NCBI GenBank assembly: GCA_024233865.1
Contig: JACKPA010000006.1
Coordinates: 198,501-262,500 of the forward strand
Length of the DNA stretch: 64,000 nucleotides
Direction: 5' to 3'
Origin: Leptospiraceae bacterium
Lineage (GTDB): Bacteria > Spirochaetota > Leptospiria > Leptospirales > Leptospiraceae
In this document: piece after piece, positions 17,375 through 25,883 of the stretch
Layout of the letters: each line of letters starts with the position of its first letter
Numbering within the stretch: the stretch's first letter is position 1
Translations under genes and position numbers: made by a program
Notes under the pieces: generated by a model
Seen by the model: the letters and a program-made list of their open reading frames with translations, nothing else
Database searches by the model: none
Told to the model about the DNA's origin: nothing

Positions 17375-18527
17375 TTTCAGTTTCAATTTCCCAGTCAATT
17401 GCTCGAGTTATATATAACTGGTTTTCGTGTAAAAGGTCAACAAACAAAGAGTTATTCGTTCTGTTCCCCCATGAATCTTTTAATATCATTAATGCTGGTC
17501 TTAATGATTTCTCTTTATTTGCCTTCAATACTATGGCTAAGGAACTATCAGATAATTCAACGTAAGAGCCGACAGGATACATAGAAAGGCAATTCAAAAA
17601 AGTTCTAAGTATGGTGAGATCAAACTTATTCATGTTTACGCTTAACATATTCCTCATTGCCTCATAAGGTAGTTGTTTTTTTCTCCATGGGCGTTTAATG
17701 ATCATGGCTGAAAAATTATCAGCAACTGAGAATATTTTTGATGCTTGATCGATAGAATCTTTATTTAATTTCTGAGGATAACCGCTACCATCAAAGCTTT
17801 CGTGGTGCTGTAAGGCAATAACTGCCAAATTATTTTTTATCTTAAGAACTTTTGTTAGAAACTGATATCCAAATAGAGGGTGTTTTTTTATTACTTTAAA
17901 TTCTTCTTCATTTAGGCTTGAGTTTTTTTGGGAAATGGATGTAGGTAATTTGATCATTCCCGAATCAGCTAACAGTGAAGCGATACCTAGATCAACTAAT
18001 TTTGGATAGGAATAATGCATCTCCAAACCAATCAGTATGGAAAAAATTGTTGAATGTAAAACTTGATTGTAAAGATAATAGTCTTCATTTTTTCTTTGTA
18101 ACAAATTAAAAGAAACATTCTCACTGGTTTTAGTAAAATCGATAATCTCTTCCGTAATATTTCTTAACTGATTTATATCAAAAGATTTGTCTTCTGCTAT
18201 TTTTTGGTAACAGTTTTGAATTACATCAATTGACTTTTTATATATTTTGTTAAATGTTGGTAATTCTTTTACATATTTATCATAGATTTCTCGAAGAGAA
18301 GTATTTCCAAATACTTCCTGCATATCCGAAGTTAAAGAAATAGAATACATATCTTTAACTTCCTCTCCATCAGTCAAAACCTCGTTAAAACCAAACTTTT
18401 TTAACCTAGCAATATCTTCGTCTGTAATGGGAGTATTGGCATTTATAAATATATTTTCACTGTCAAGATAAAGAGGCTTTGAGTATCTCGTTCCAATTTT
18501 TAATTTAGATATATTAACTACTTTCAT
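17367..18527 (-). CDS. HD-GYP domain protein with altered HD site
   Basis: A 386-residue protein. Residues 1-120 form an N-terminal region of the kind found before HD-GYP domains (LKIGTRYSKPLYLD). From about residue 150 the HD-GYP core is recognisable: HSTIFSILIGLEM, KHPLFGYQFLTK, HHESFDGSGYP and a D in VADNFSAMI. The expected HDxGK motif reads LADSGMIKLP, so the metal-binding histidine is replaced by alanine and the lysine is displaced. HD-GYP enzymes hydrolyse cyclic di-GMP, but this one may be inactive or a sensor. It is cotranscribed with the FlhB-like gene, which fits control of motility. Confidence 0.82.
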   Translation of the reverse strand: MKVVNISKLKIGTRYSKPLYLDSENIFINANTPITDEDIARLKKFGFNEVLTDGEEVKDMYSISLTSDMQEVFGNTSLREIYDKYVKELPTFNKIYKKSIDVIQNCYQKIAEDKSFDINQLRNITEEIIDFTKTSENVSFNLLQRKNEDYYLYNQVLHSTIFSILIGLEMHYSYPKLVDLGIASLLADSGMIKLPTSISQKNSSLNEEEFKVIKKHPLFGYQFLTKVLKIKNNLAVIALQHHESFDGSGYPQKLNKDSIDQASKIFSVADNFSAMIIKRPWRKKQLPYEAMRNMLSVNMNKFDLTILRTFLNCLSMYPVGSYVELSDSSLAIVLKANKEKSLRPALMILKDSWGNRTNNSLFVDLLHENQLYITRAIDWEIETENE

Positions 18528-18536
18528 CTATCCAAT

Positions 18537-18800
18537 TTATGAATGAGTACGATCCATATCCTTATCTAATTGATAAATAAATTTAAAAATACCCGCAACA
18601 GCTTTGTAAAGTTTTTCCGGAATCTCTTCACCTATAGGGACTTTCAAAAGGCTTGTTGCAAGACCTGGATTTCTAACTACTTGAACAGAATTTTTTTTAG
18701 CTATCTCAAATATTTTATCTCCAATATAACCACAACCACTAGCTATTACAATAGGAGCATCCTGTTCTTCTGGTAAAAATTTTAAAGCAACAGAAACCAT
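18537..18800 (-). CDS. FlhB C-terminal-domain-like protein
   Basis: An 87-residue cytoplasmic protein matching only the cytoplasmic C-terminal domain of FlhB/EscU-type export-gate proteins. It begins MVSVALKFLPEEQDAPIVIASG, then GDKIFEIAKKNSVQVVRNPGLATSLLKVPIGEEIPEKLYKAVAGIF. The autocleavage NPTH tetrapeptide of full FlhB is absent, as usual for stand-alone homologues. In other bacteria these small proteins can partly replace the FlhB tail in export specificity switching. It directly abuts the gene before it and the HD-GYP gene after it. Confidence 0.85.
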   Translation of the reverse strand: MVSVALKFLPEEQDAPIVIASGCGYIGDKIFEIAKKNSVQVVRNPGLATSLLKVPIGEEIPEKLYKAVAGIFKFIYQLDKDMDRTHS

Positions 18801-19568
18801 TTAAGCCTCCCACTCAACATAATTTTTAAGTCCGGTTTCAGATGAATATCTTATTACAATTTCAAAAGGATTTATACCATAATCACTCAGATATTTTGAA
18901 AACACATCTTTTTTTTGTATAACACAATTATAAGCTTCCAAATTTTCAAAAAAAGAATATACTATCAAATCGGACAAATCCTCTTGCTCCCACTTTAAAT
19001 AAAAAATTGTCACGCCTACTTTTTTTGTTATAATTTTTAGATAAAAAATTTTTAATTTTTCTAGCTTTCCAATATAGGCATCTGCTTTCCCCTCTGAAAA
19101 ATCCCAATGAAAATAAGGAGTGTTTACATCCCATTCTATCCCTGGTAAATAAATAGCTAGTAAACTTACTATCTTAGATATTTCAACACTTTTTCTCGAA
19201 AATTGTTCAATACCTTTTTTAATAATATCCATTGGGAATAAATTGCTTTTCAGCCAAATATTAAAATCTTTTGTTATCCTACGCTCGTTTCCAATATAGT
19301 AAAACCTATCCACAACTTTCAAATCAACATGATTTGCTTTGTGGTTGACTTTCAAATTTAGGTTCTCTCCTTTTATTAATTTAAGATCAGAATAAACTTC
19401 AAATTTTTTTCCTTTTGAAAATAAAGTATAATAATTCGATTTTTTTTGTTGCCCATCCAAAACTTTTGCTAAAATAAAAGAATCATAAAACAGATTTTCA
19501 TTTCTACCAAATTTTTTAGGAATTAATAGATTTCCTTTTAAATTTATTTGATAGACTCTTGCTCCCAA
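18801..19568 (-). CDS. Unknown protein, possibly FliK/hook-length-like
   Basis: A 255-residue soluble protein with many aromatic and lysine residues and no signal peptide. The middle and C-terminal parts (HWDFSEGKADAYIGKLEKLKIFYLKI, then VGVTIFYLKWEQEDL) resemble beta-rich C-terminal domains of hook-length proteins. I see no decisive motif. Its position between rnhB and the FlhB-like gene supports a flagellar export role, since stand-alone FlhB-like genes often sit beside FliK-like genes. It overlaps rnhB by 25 bases at its start. Confidence 0.45.
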   Translation of the reverse strand: MGARVYQINLKGNLLIPKKFGRNENLFYDSFILAKVLDGQQKKSNYYTLFSKGKKFEVYSDLKLIKGENLNLKVNHKANHVDLKVVDRFYYIGNERRITKDFNIWLKSNLFPMDIIKKGIEQFSRKSVEISKIVSLLAIYLPGIEWDVNTPYFHWDFSEGKADAYIGKLEKLKIFYLKIITKKVGVTIFYLKWEQEDLSDLIVYSFFENLEAYNCVIQKKDVFSKYLSDYGINPFEIVIRYSSETGLKNYVEWEA

Positions 19569-20311
19569 TTTTTAGTTCCTTTTTTTATAACAAAAGTTTT
19601 TCTATGAATTCTACAATATCCAAATTTTTCAATATTTTTTATATGAACTTTAGTCCCATAGCCTTTGTGTTTTTCAAATTCGTATTCCGGAAATTTGGAG
19701 CTCATTTTTTGCATAAACCAATCTCTATTCACTTTAGCTATAATAGAAGCTGCTGCTATGGATGCTATTTTTGAATCTCCTTTAACAATAGACTTATAAG
19801 ATAAATTTTTATCAAATCTACTAAAATTATAGTTTCCATCAATTAATAAATAAGGATTTTTTAATCCCGATTTTACCACAAGTTTCTTTAGACCATAATA
19901 TATACTATATGTTAGACCATAATTATCAATAAATTTATTACTCACAAATTGTAATAAGGCAACTTTTGCATATTTTTTTATTTCAAAATACACAAATTCT
20001 CTCTTTTTGGGAGATAATAACTTCGAATCATTAAGAGAAGATAAAATACTTCCCTTTAATATAGTTGTCAAAGCCTCTTGCGAAAAGGAAACTAAAGAGA
20101 TAGAGAGAGGACCTGCCAAAGGTCCTCTTCCAGCCTCATCTATTCCACAAACTTCATAATTATTATAAAAATTATATTCTTCTGGAATAAACCTATCATG
20201 ATAGAAACAAATTTCTTTAAGCAGTAGTATTCTCTTTATTCTCAGTTTTATTTTCGGCAGATTTTTTGGCTTCCTCTTCTTTTTTCTGCTTTTTCTTTTC
20301 TGCCTGAACAA
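19544..20311 (-). CDS. rnhB: Ribonuclease HII
   Basis: This enzyme removes RNA from RNA-DNA hybrids and starts ribonucleotide excision. The catalytic acids lie in YEVCGIDEAGRGPLAGP (D and E), LLIDGNY (D) and GDSKIASIAAASIIAKVNRD (D). The end of the protein is normal. The start is unclear: the frame runs back to a TTG at 20311, inside rplS, giving an unlikely basic leader of about 28 residues. No ATG lies between there and the conserved core. A non-standard start near 20,220-20,240 is more plausible, so the true protein is probably about 225 residues. Confidence 0.9.
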   Translation of the reverse strand: MFRQKRKSRKKKRKPKNLPKIKLRIKRILLLKEICFYHDRFIPEEYNFYNNYEVCGIDEAGRGPLAGPLSISLVSFSQEALTTILKGSILSSLNDSKLLSPKKREFVYFEIKKYAKVALLQFVSNKFIDNYGLTYSIYYGLKKLVVKSGLKNPYLLIDGNYNFSRFDKNLSYKSIVKGDSKIASIAAASIIAKVNRDWFMQKMSSKFPEYEFEKHKGYGTKVHIKNIEKFGYCRIHRKTFVIKKGTKNWEQESIK

Positions 20312-20663
20312 TAGCCTGACCGCCTCTCAATTCCTTAATTTTTGTGGCTTTACCTCTTCTTTCCCGCAAGTAATATAGTTTAGCCCTCCGAACGTGACCT
20401 TTTCTCACTAATTCAACTTTCGTGACACGTGGTGAATGAAGAGGAAATATTCTTTCAACCCCTACATCATAAGAAACCCTTCTGACTGTAAAAGTTTTAC
20501 CATTCATTTTATTTGAGATGGCAATTACAACACCTTCGTAAATTTGAGTTCTTTCTTTATCACCTTCCTTGATTTTATAGTGAACTTTTACCGTATCCCC
20601 TATATCAAAGTTAATCTCTCTTGTTCTATCCGATTCAAGCAATTCTGCTGCAAAATGATCCAT
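20217..20663 (-). CDS. rplS: Ribosomal protein bL19
   Basis: A 148-residue large-subunit protein at the 30S-50S interface. Characteristic parts are FDIGDTVKVHYKIKEGDKER, YEGVVIAISNKMNG.TFTVRRVSYDVGVERIFPLHSP and VRRAKLYYLRERRGKATKIKE. After the conserved core of about 115 residues there is a charged tail rich in lysine, glutamate and alanine that is longer than in most species. It follows trmD with an 18-base gap in the standard rpsP-rimM-trmD-rplS order. Confidence 0.97.
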   Translation of the reverse strand: MDHFAAELLESDRTREINFDIGDTVKVHYKIKEGDKERTQIYEGVVIAISNKMNGKTFTVRRVSYDVGVERIFPLHSPRVTKVELVRKGHVRRAKLYYLRERRGKATKIKELRGGQAIVQAEKKKQKKEEEAKKSAENKTENKENTTA

Positions 20664-20681
20664 ATCTTCTCCTCCTTATCT

Positions 20682-21329
20682 CTATAATCTTCTCTTGTTG
20701 TTCTCTTTCCAATTTTTAATCTCTTTATGATTTCCGCTCAATAAAATTTCCGGCACTAACCATCCTTTATACTTACTTGGACGCGTGTATTGTGGATATT
20801 CAAGCAAACCTTTAACATTATGAGACTCGTCTTCCAAACTCGCTGCCTCTCCCATAAAACCAGGAATCAACCTAACAACCGAATCCGCAATACATAAGGC
20901 TGCCAAATCGCCACATGACAAAACAAATTCACCCAGACTTAATTCCATATCAACAAAATTTTCAACTACTCTATAGTCAACACCTTCAAAATACCCTGAT
21001 ATCAGTGTTATATTTCTGTCCATAGATTGCAGATAATTTGCCATTTCTTGATTATAAACTTTACCTGAAGCAGACATCAAACAAACAATACCCTTGCTTT
21101 CTCCCAAAGATTCCAAAGCTCTTTCTATCGGCTCAATTTTCAAAAGCATACCAGGTCCACCACCATAAATCGTGTCATCAACTCTTCCGAATTTATCCAA
21201 AGAAAAATCCCTCAAGTATACTACACGAATATTAAAAATGCCTTTCTCAATTGCCTTTTTTTGAAGCCCATCACAAAAATAAGACTCTATCCTTTCTGGA
21301 AAAAGTGTTATAAAATTAATTGTGATCAA
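20682..21329 (-). CDS. trmD: tRNA (guanine-37-N1)-methyltransferase
   Basis: A 215-residue SPOUT methyltransferase that makes m1G37 in tRNAs and so prevents +1 frameshifting. It has NFITLFPERIESYF at the start, the substrate loop DDTIYGGGPGMLLKIEPI at about residue 50, LISGYFEGVDYRVVENFVD.ELSLGEFVLSCGD (the knot) at about 110-145, and PQYTRPSKYKGWLVPEILLSGNHKEI near the end. It stops shortly after this, so it lacks part of the C-terminal domain seen in longer (about 250 residue) TrmDs. The start overlaps rimM by 14 bases. Confidence 0.96.
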   Translation of the reverse strand: MITINFITLFPERIESYFCDGLQKKAIEKGIFNIRVVYLRDFSLDKFGRVDDTIYGGGPGMLLKIEPIERALESLGESKGIVCLMSASGKVYNQEMANYLQSMDRNITLISGYFEGVDYRVVENFVDMELSLGEFVLSCGDLAALCIADSVVRLIPGFMGEAASLEDESHNVKGLLEYPQYTRPSKYKGWLVPEILLSGNHKEIKNWKENNKRRL

Positions 21330-21843
21330 AATCTACCCAGTCAAATATTTCGATAAACCCATTATCAATATTAACCTCCCCAACAAACCTATTAACAAAA
21401 GGAATTAAAATTTCCTGTTTATTATCATCTATAAATCTAAGAATAGGGTGTGCAGGGTTATCCATGACCTCAACTACCTTAAACTCCTTATAGAGAATAT
21501 CGTTTGATTTAGGGTACAAACCTAGCAGCTGATAAACAAAAAAGTCATCCGAATTTAGCGGTATTTTATCCTTGCGAACATAAATTTTAGTTCCAACAAT
21601 AACTTCAGCCTCTTCAATTGTAGAAAAACCATCCATAATAAAGACAAAAACATTTGCAGCTTTCCAAAACTTTTCTAATTTTATAGGTTTAATGCTATTT
21701 TGAGATAACGGTAAATTTAAATAAACATGTATAGGTTCTTGTAAAACTTCTAAAATATCTCCTGAAGTTAAAACCTTTACAGCTCCCTTTAAACCAAAAG
21801 TAGCAACTACCTTCCCTATTAAAATATAATCATCTGGATTCAC
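21316..21843 (-). CDS. rimM: Ribosome maturation factor RimM
   Basis: A 175-residue protein needed for 16S rRNA processing and 30S head assembly, and a partner of protein S19. The N-terminal domain starts YILIGKVVATFGLKGAVKVL. The second domain begins FFVYQLLGLYPKSND and contains HPILRFIDDNKQEILIPFVNRFVGEVNIDNGFIEI, the PRC-barrel part. It overlaps trmD by 14 bases and lies about 40 bases after the KH protein gene, in the canonical order. Confidence 0.94.
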   Translation of the reverse strand: MNPDDYILIGKVVATFGLKGAVKVLTSGDILEVLQEPIHVYLNLPLSQNSIKPIKLEKFWKAANVFVFIMDGFSTIEEAEVIVGTKIYVRKDKIPLNSDDFFVYQLLGLYPKSNDILYKEFKVVEVMDNPAHPILRFIDDNKQEILIPFVNRFVGEVNIDNGFIEIFDWVDFDHN

Positions 21844-21884
21844 TGGAAACGTCTAGTATCAGAATCTATATAATTATTGATGTT

Positions 21885-22121
21885 TTAATCAATAATTTCC
21901 AGGCTATAATTTTTCCCTTCTTTTACGGAAGCTGCGGTGACAATCGTTCTTAAGGATTTTGCAATTCGACCGCTTTTACCAATAACCTTTCCGACATCTT
22001 CCGGTGCAACCCTTAATTCTATAATATTAGTGTCTTCTCCCGGAACTTCCCTAATGTTTACTTCCTCTGGTTTATCTACCAAAAACGAAACAATGTAACC
22101 AAGCAATCCCTCAGGACTCAT
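21885..22121 (-). CDS. khpA: KH-domain RNA-binding protein KhpA
   Basis: A 78-residue protein that is almost entirely one KH domain. It starts MSPEGLLGYIVSFLVDKPEEVNI and carries the RNA-binding loop VIGKSGRIAKSLRTIV. Such proteins bind RNA in the cytoplasm and are linked to translation and cell-division control. Position between rpsP and rimM is typical. The start overlaps the 3' end of rpsP by 11 bases. Confidence 0.93.
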   Translation of the reverse strand: MSPEGLLGYIVSFLVDKPEEVNIREVPGEDTNIIELRVAPEDVGKVIGKSGRIAKSLRTIVTAASVKEGKNYSLEIID

Positions 22122-22386
22122 CCTGTACCTTTTTTTGGGTAAATTTAGACCAAATACCGGACTTCTTTAATAGTTCTTTAACTGTATTTGTGGGTTGTGC
22201 ACCCTTTTTTAGCCATTCTACGACCTTTTCTTCTTTGAATACGGTTTGTCCTGTTTTATACACAGGATGGTAATGCCCTAATATTTCTATAAACCTACCA
22301 TCTCGCGGAAAATTACTGTCAGCGGCAACAACCCTATAATGAGGTTCATTTTTTGCTCCTGTTCGTTGTAATCTAATCCTTACCAA
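22111..22386 (-). CDS. rpsP: Ribosomal protein bS16
   Basis: A 91-residue small-subunit protein with VRIRLQRTGAKNEPHYRVVAADS, FIEILGHYHP and a C-terminal basic tail. The start codon is TTG at 22384-22386: there is no ATG, the residues fit the family from position 1, and GAGGGG lies about 9 bases upstream. This gene opens the ribosomal part of the operon, 73 bases after rpe. Confidence 0.96.
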   Translation of the reverse strand: MVRIRLQRTGAKNEPHYRVVAADSNFPRDGRFIEILGHYHPVYKTGQTVFKEEKVVEWLKKGAQPTNTVKELLKKSGIWSKFTQKKVQDES

Positions 22387-22459
22387 TTTTCTACCCCTCT
22401 CATAATATGATATAATAAGTGCGTTGTAATGTACTGATTTGCTAAAATATTTATTATGG

Positions 22460-23104
22460 TTATTTTGTCAATTGTTTTAGAACACTAGCGTTTTTGTTAG
22501 GCATACCATTTCCAAAAATTGAAGAACCAGCTACGCAAATATTCACTCCTGCCTTATGAAGAAATACTATATTTTCAGCATTCACTCCGCCATCAACTTC
22601 AAGCAAAGTATTTGAGCCTTTCAAAAGTTCTTTAGCCTTTTTAATTTTTTCCAATCCATGTTTGACAAACTTTTGTCCGTAAAAGCCGGGATCAACCGTC
22701 ATAATTAAAAGTAAATCTATGTATGGCAATAGATTCGATATACTTTCAATAGAGGTTCCAGGGTTTATGGCGACACCAGCCTTAATATTGTTAGAATGAA
22801 TTTCATCTACAAGCCGAATACCAAAATTTGTTGTTTCCGCATGGAATGTTATAAACTCTGGTTTTAAAGAGTAATATTTGGGAACTTCTGATTCGGGATT
22901 TTTTACCATTAAATGGACATCCAAGGGAATGGAAGTAAAATTACCGATTTCTTTGGTAACGGCTTCTCCAAAACTGATCTGTGGTACAAAATTCCCATCC
23001 ATAACATCTATATGGACGTAATCTATCTGGTCTTTATCCAATTCCGGTAGGGTTTTTGAAAGTCCGGTTATCTGAGTTGCCAAAATAGAAGCGGATAGTT
23101 TCAT
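22460..23104 (-). CDS. rpe: Ribulose-phosphate 3-epimerase
   Basis: A 214-residue TIM-barrel enzyme of the pentose phosphate pathway, interconverting ribulose-5-phosphate and xylulose-5-phosphate. Metal and catalytic residues are seen in LSASILA at the start, VHIDVMDGNFVPQISFG at about residue 32 (histidine and aspartate ligands), PLDVHLMV at about 65, MTVDPGFYGQKF at about 135 and LEVDGGVN at about 170. It follows the PASTA gene by 21 bases and precedes rpsP. Confidence 0.96.
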   Translation of the reverse strand: MKLSASILATQITGLSKTLPELDKDQIDYVHIDVMDGNFVPQISFGEAVTKEIGNFTSIPLDVHLMVKNPESEVPKYYSLKPEFITFHAETTNFGIRLVDEIHSNNIKAGVAINPGTSIESISNLLPYIDLLLIMTVDPGFYGQKFVKHGLEKIKKAKELLKGSNTLLEVDGGVNAENIVFLHKAGVNICVAGSSIFGNGMPNKNASVLKQLTK

Positions 23105-23125
23105 AACAATTGCCTTCTTGCCATT

Positions 23126-24157
23126 TTATATGTCACTCTTGAATTTATACGATTTTTCAATGTTTCCGTTTTTTCCAATAATAGAGACAATTACATTTCC
23201 CTCTCGATAAAATACCAATTTCAAATACTCATCTTTCCGGTAAGGAGTGTCGTTTATAATATTTACGTATTTATCATCCGGTTCATCAATTTGCTTAACT
23301 GATACTCGATAAGAATCGTTTTCTTCGATTTTGTATTCAACTTTCTCATATCCGCTTTTGATTCTATTTTCCGGTTGAAAATAGAATACTTTAAAGAGAT
23401 ACCCTCCACTAGAGTCAATTGTATAAGATGAAACCAAACCATTCTCTCTTCTGTCTTTTGTTAAAACCGTTTCCACAACTTTCCATGTTTTGCTTCTTTT
23501 ATTTAAAGCTGTACTTACAATTGTAAAAGGAATGGTTTTGAATTCGTCTAGCATCCCTTGCTTATCACTTTCAGACTCCTTTTTTCCCGGGTCTTCAGTT
23601 TTTGGAATTTCCGTAACCAAAAGGTAAACTTTTTCACGAGTTGTAATCTTTTTTCCTGCCTCTGGAAACTGCCTTATAACTGTTCCTACCGTTTTTGCAT
23701 CGTCTGCCGGAATATACGTAATCCCGCCGATTTCTAAATTTACGTATGTTTCACCGGAAAGAACTTTATCCAATCTTGCCTTTGCATTATTCAAAAGAAG
23801 TCCCTTTATATCCGGAACAATAACTCGATCCACCCCATCATTAACCGTTATATAAACAATACTACCGGAAGTTATCTTTTTTCCGGGTGAAATAGATTGG
23901 TATAGTATCATGCCATCATTTTTTTCCGGAATTCGTTTAGATTTTAGCCTAACTTTCAATCCTAACCTCATCAATTCATTATGAATATCCATATAGTACC
24001 GTTCTCGTATATCAGGCATTACGATCTTTGCCGTTTTGCTTGTTCTAAGTAGCACAACTAAAAACGCTGCTATAAAAAATACAACAAGACTCATTCCTAT
24101 AAATAAAGCATAACCTACAAAAGGCTTCATTTTTTTTAGAATTTCATTTTTATTCAC
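23126..24157 (-). CDS. Membrane-anchored PASTA-domain protein
   Basis: A 343-residue protein. A lysine-rich start is followed by one membrane span (about residues 15-37) and then two PASTA-type repeats. The first runs from VMPDIRERYYMDIHNEL to ITSGSIVYITVNDG. The second runs from VIVPDIKGLLLNNAKARL to ITTREKVYLLVTE. A charged linker and a beta-rich C-terminal region follow. PASTA domains bind cell-wall muropeptides, often in Ser/Thr kinases, but no kinase domain is present here. It overlaps the end of fmt by 4 bases and lies in the fmt-rpe operon. Confidence 0.85.
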   Translation of the reverse strand: MNKNEILKKMKPFVGYALFIGMSLVVFFIAAFLVVLLRTSKTAKIVMPDIRERYYMDIHNELMRLGLKVRLKSKRIPEKNDGMILYQSISPGKKITSGSIVYITVNDGVDRVIVPDIKGLLLNNAKARLDKVLSGETYVNLEIGGITYIPADDAKTVGTVIRQFPEAGKKITTREKVYLLVTEIPKTEDPGKKESESDKQGMLDEFKTIPFTIVSTALNKRSKTWKVVETVLTKDRRENGLVSSYTIDSSGGYLFKVFYFQPENRIKSGYEKVEYKIEENDSYRVSVKQIDEPDDKYVNIINDTPYRKDEYLKLVFYREGNVIVSIIGKNGNIEKSYKFKSDI

Positions 24158-25101
24158 GTTAATAATTCTCCTTGTTTAGGCTTAAATCCATTTATAAAAT
24201 CTACTGCTCGCATCACATTTTTATTTTCCGGTTGAATTGCTTCCAATAAAATGATATTATTGTCCCCACATTCGACACCCATTGTCCTTTTATCAAGTAA
24301 ATGCAAACTACCAGGGATTTTTAAACTATTTATATTTTCAGTCCCATTCGTATAAATTTTGGCTTTATGTATATTAATCCTCTTTCCTCGATAGGTGCAG
24401 TAGCAAATATTCCAAGGATAAAAAGCTCTTATTTTATTGTAAACAGTTTTGCTATCCCCAGTAAATTCTAATTTTCGATCATTCGCATGGATTTTATGAC
24501 AATTAGTTGCCAAGCTATGCTCTTGAGGAACAGAGGGGAACCTTGAATTATTTGAATTTTGAAGCAGCTTAAGCATTTCTTCGACTCCAATATCAGTTAC
24601 TTTTTCCATCAACGAACTTGAATCATCTTCCAGTGTTATCTCAATTGGAACCTTTGTGATTATATTTCCCGAATCCAATTTTTCCGTAACGTATTGGATT
24701 GTAATTCCGGTTACATCTTTTCCTGCAAGTATGGCGGACTGAACCGGAGATGCTCCCCTAAATTCCGGCAATAAACTTCCGTGCAAATTGATCGTTCCCA
24801 TGGGTGGAAAGTCAAAAATTGCTTTAGGGATAATGGAACCATAAGCAAAAACGATGTTCAAATCAACTGGAAAGGAATTAATTTTTTGAATTGCTTCTTC
24901 CGACTTAATGGAAGTAAATTGTAAAACTTCAAGTCCAAGCTCCAAAGCTAGTTTTTTTACAGGAGGGAATGTTAGCTGTTTTTTCCTTCCTGTTAGTTTG
25001 TCTACATTCGTAACAACATAAGCGATTTCAAATCCGTTCTTATGCAAAGCATCTAATAATTTTGCAGAATGTTCAGGAGTGCCAAAATAACCGATTTTCA
25101 T
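24154..25101 (-). CDS. fmt: Methionyl-tRNA formyltransferase
   Basis: A 315-residue enzyme that formylates initiator Met-tRNA using 10-formyl-tetrahydrofolate. It has the N-terminal motif IGYFGTPEHSAKLL and the catalytic block INLHGSLLPEFRGASPVQ at about residue 105, which includes N and H. The invariant aspartate lies in VTEKLDSGNII. The C-terminal domain starts near ANDRKLEF and ends with IQPENKNVMRAVDFINGF. It is the first gene of the long minus-strand operon. A gap of about 130 bases upstream could hold its promoter. Confidence 0.96.
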   Translation of the reverse strand: MKIGYFGTPEHSAKLLDALHKNGFEIAYVVTNVDKLTGRKKQLTFPPVKKLALELGLEVLQFTSIKSEEAIQKINSFPVDLNIVFAYGSIIPKAIFDFPPMGTINLHGSLLPEFRGASPVQSAILAGKDVTGITIQYVTEKLDSGNIITKVPIEITLEDDSSSLMEKVTDIGVEEMLKLLQNSNNSRFPSVPQEHSLATNCHKIHANDRKLEFTGDSKTVYNKIRAFYPWNICYCTYRGKRINIHKAKIYTNGTENINSLKIPGSLHLLDKRTMGVECGDNNIILLEAIQPENKNVMRAVDFINGFKPKQGELLT

Positions 25102-25232
25102 TTACTTTGGATTATTTTTTAAATTCGGTTTTATTGACAATTATTAATTGTAATAATTTTTTTTATAAGCAGTTGACTCTACTTTTTCTAAGACAATTTT
25201 CTGAATTTTTATAAAATTATTCTTACTTTAAA

Positions 25233-25883
25233 TTACCTCACACCAATCAACAGCAATCCGTCACCTGACGGGAATAGAATATTTTCTATATTTTGACTAA
25301 TAATTTTATTCCAAAAATCTTTTATGGCAATGTCCGATGGTTTCAAATTCTCTTCACTTACCTTCATCAAACGACCGTGCCACAAAACGTTATCAAAAAG
25401 CAACCGAACATTGGGATTTATTTTTGAAATAAGTACATCCAAGAGTTCCGGATACACAATTTTATCACAGTCTATAAAAATAAAATCATAAGAGTCTAAT
25501 TCATGAGTTTTGCAATATTCCAAACACTGTGCATGTATAAATCGTATTTCTTGGTTGGGAGCTTTTATTTTAAAAATAAATTGTTCTGCTATTTTTTGAT
25601 CATCTTGATTTCTGTCTATGGTTGTGATTTTCAAAGACTTCTTAGTTGACATCATCCATAATGTAGAATACCCAATTCCCGTACCTAGTTCTAAAATATT
25701 TGTACTATTTGTAATGGAAACCAAATAGGAAAGGATATTCCCGGACATTGGAGATAAGATCGGAATCTGTTTATTTTTGGCGTATTCTTCCACTTCTTTC
25801 ATAATGGAAAAAGGTCTGCTAATTAGGTTTACATCAATATAACTTTCAAGCCCATCTATAAAAATACTACCTTTTTTACTCAT
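25233..25883 (-). CDS. SAM-dependent O-methyltransferase (class I, COMT-like)
   Basis: About 216 residues. ATG 25883 is chosen because it overlaps the upstream stop codon as ATGA; a TTG at 25892 is the alternative. The SAM-binding motif I reads ILELGTGIGYSTLWM at about residue 60. Further parts are ITTIDRNQDDQKIA, YDFIFIDCDKIVYPELL (acidic metal-binding site) and LLFDNVLWHGRL at about 155. These match bacterial catechol-O-methyltransferase-like enzymes, whose substrate varies and cannot be told here. It is coupled to the RNase Z-like gene. Confidence 0.88.
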   Translation of the reverse strand: MSKKGSIFIDGLESYIDVNLISRPFSIMKEVEEYAKNKQIPILSPMSGNILSYLVSITNSTNILELGTGIGYSTLWMMSTKKSLKITTIDRNQDDQKIAEQFIFKIKAPNQEIRFIHAQCLEYCKTHELDSYDFIFIDCDKIVYPELLDVLISKINPNVRLLFDNVLWHGRLMKVSEENLKPSDIAIKDFWNKIISQNIENILFPSGDGLLLIGVR

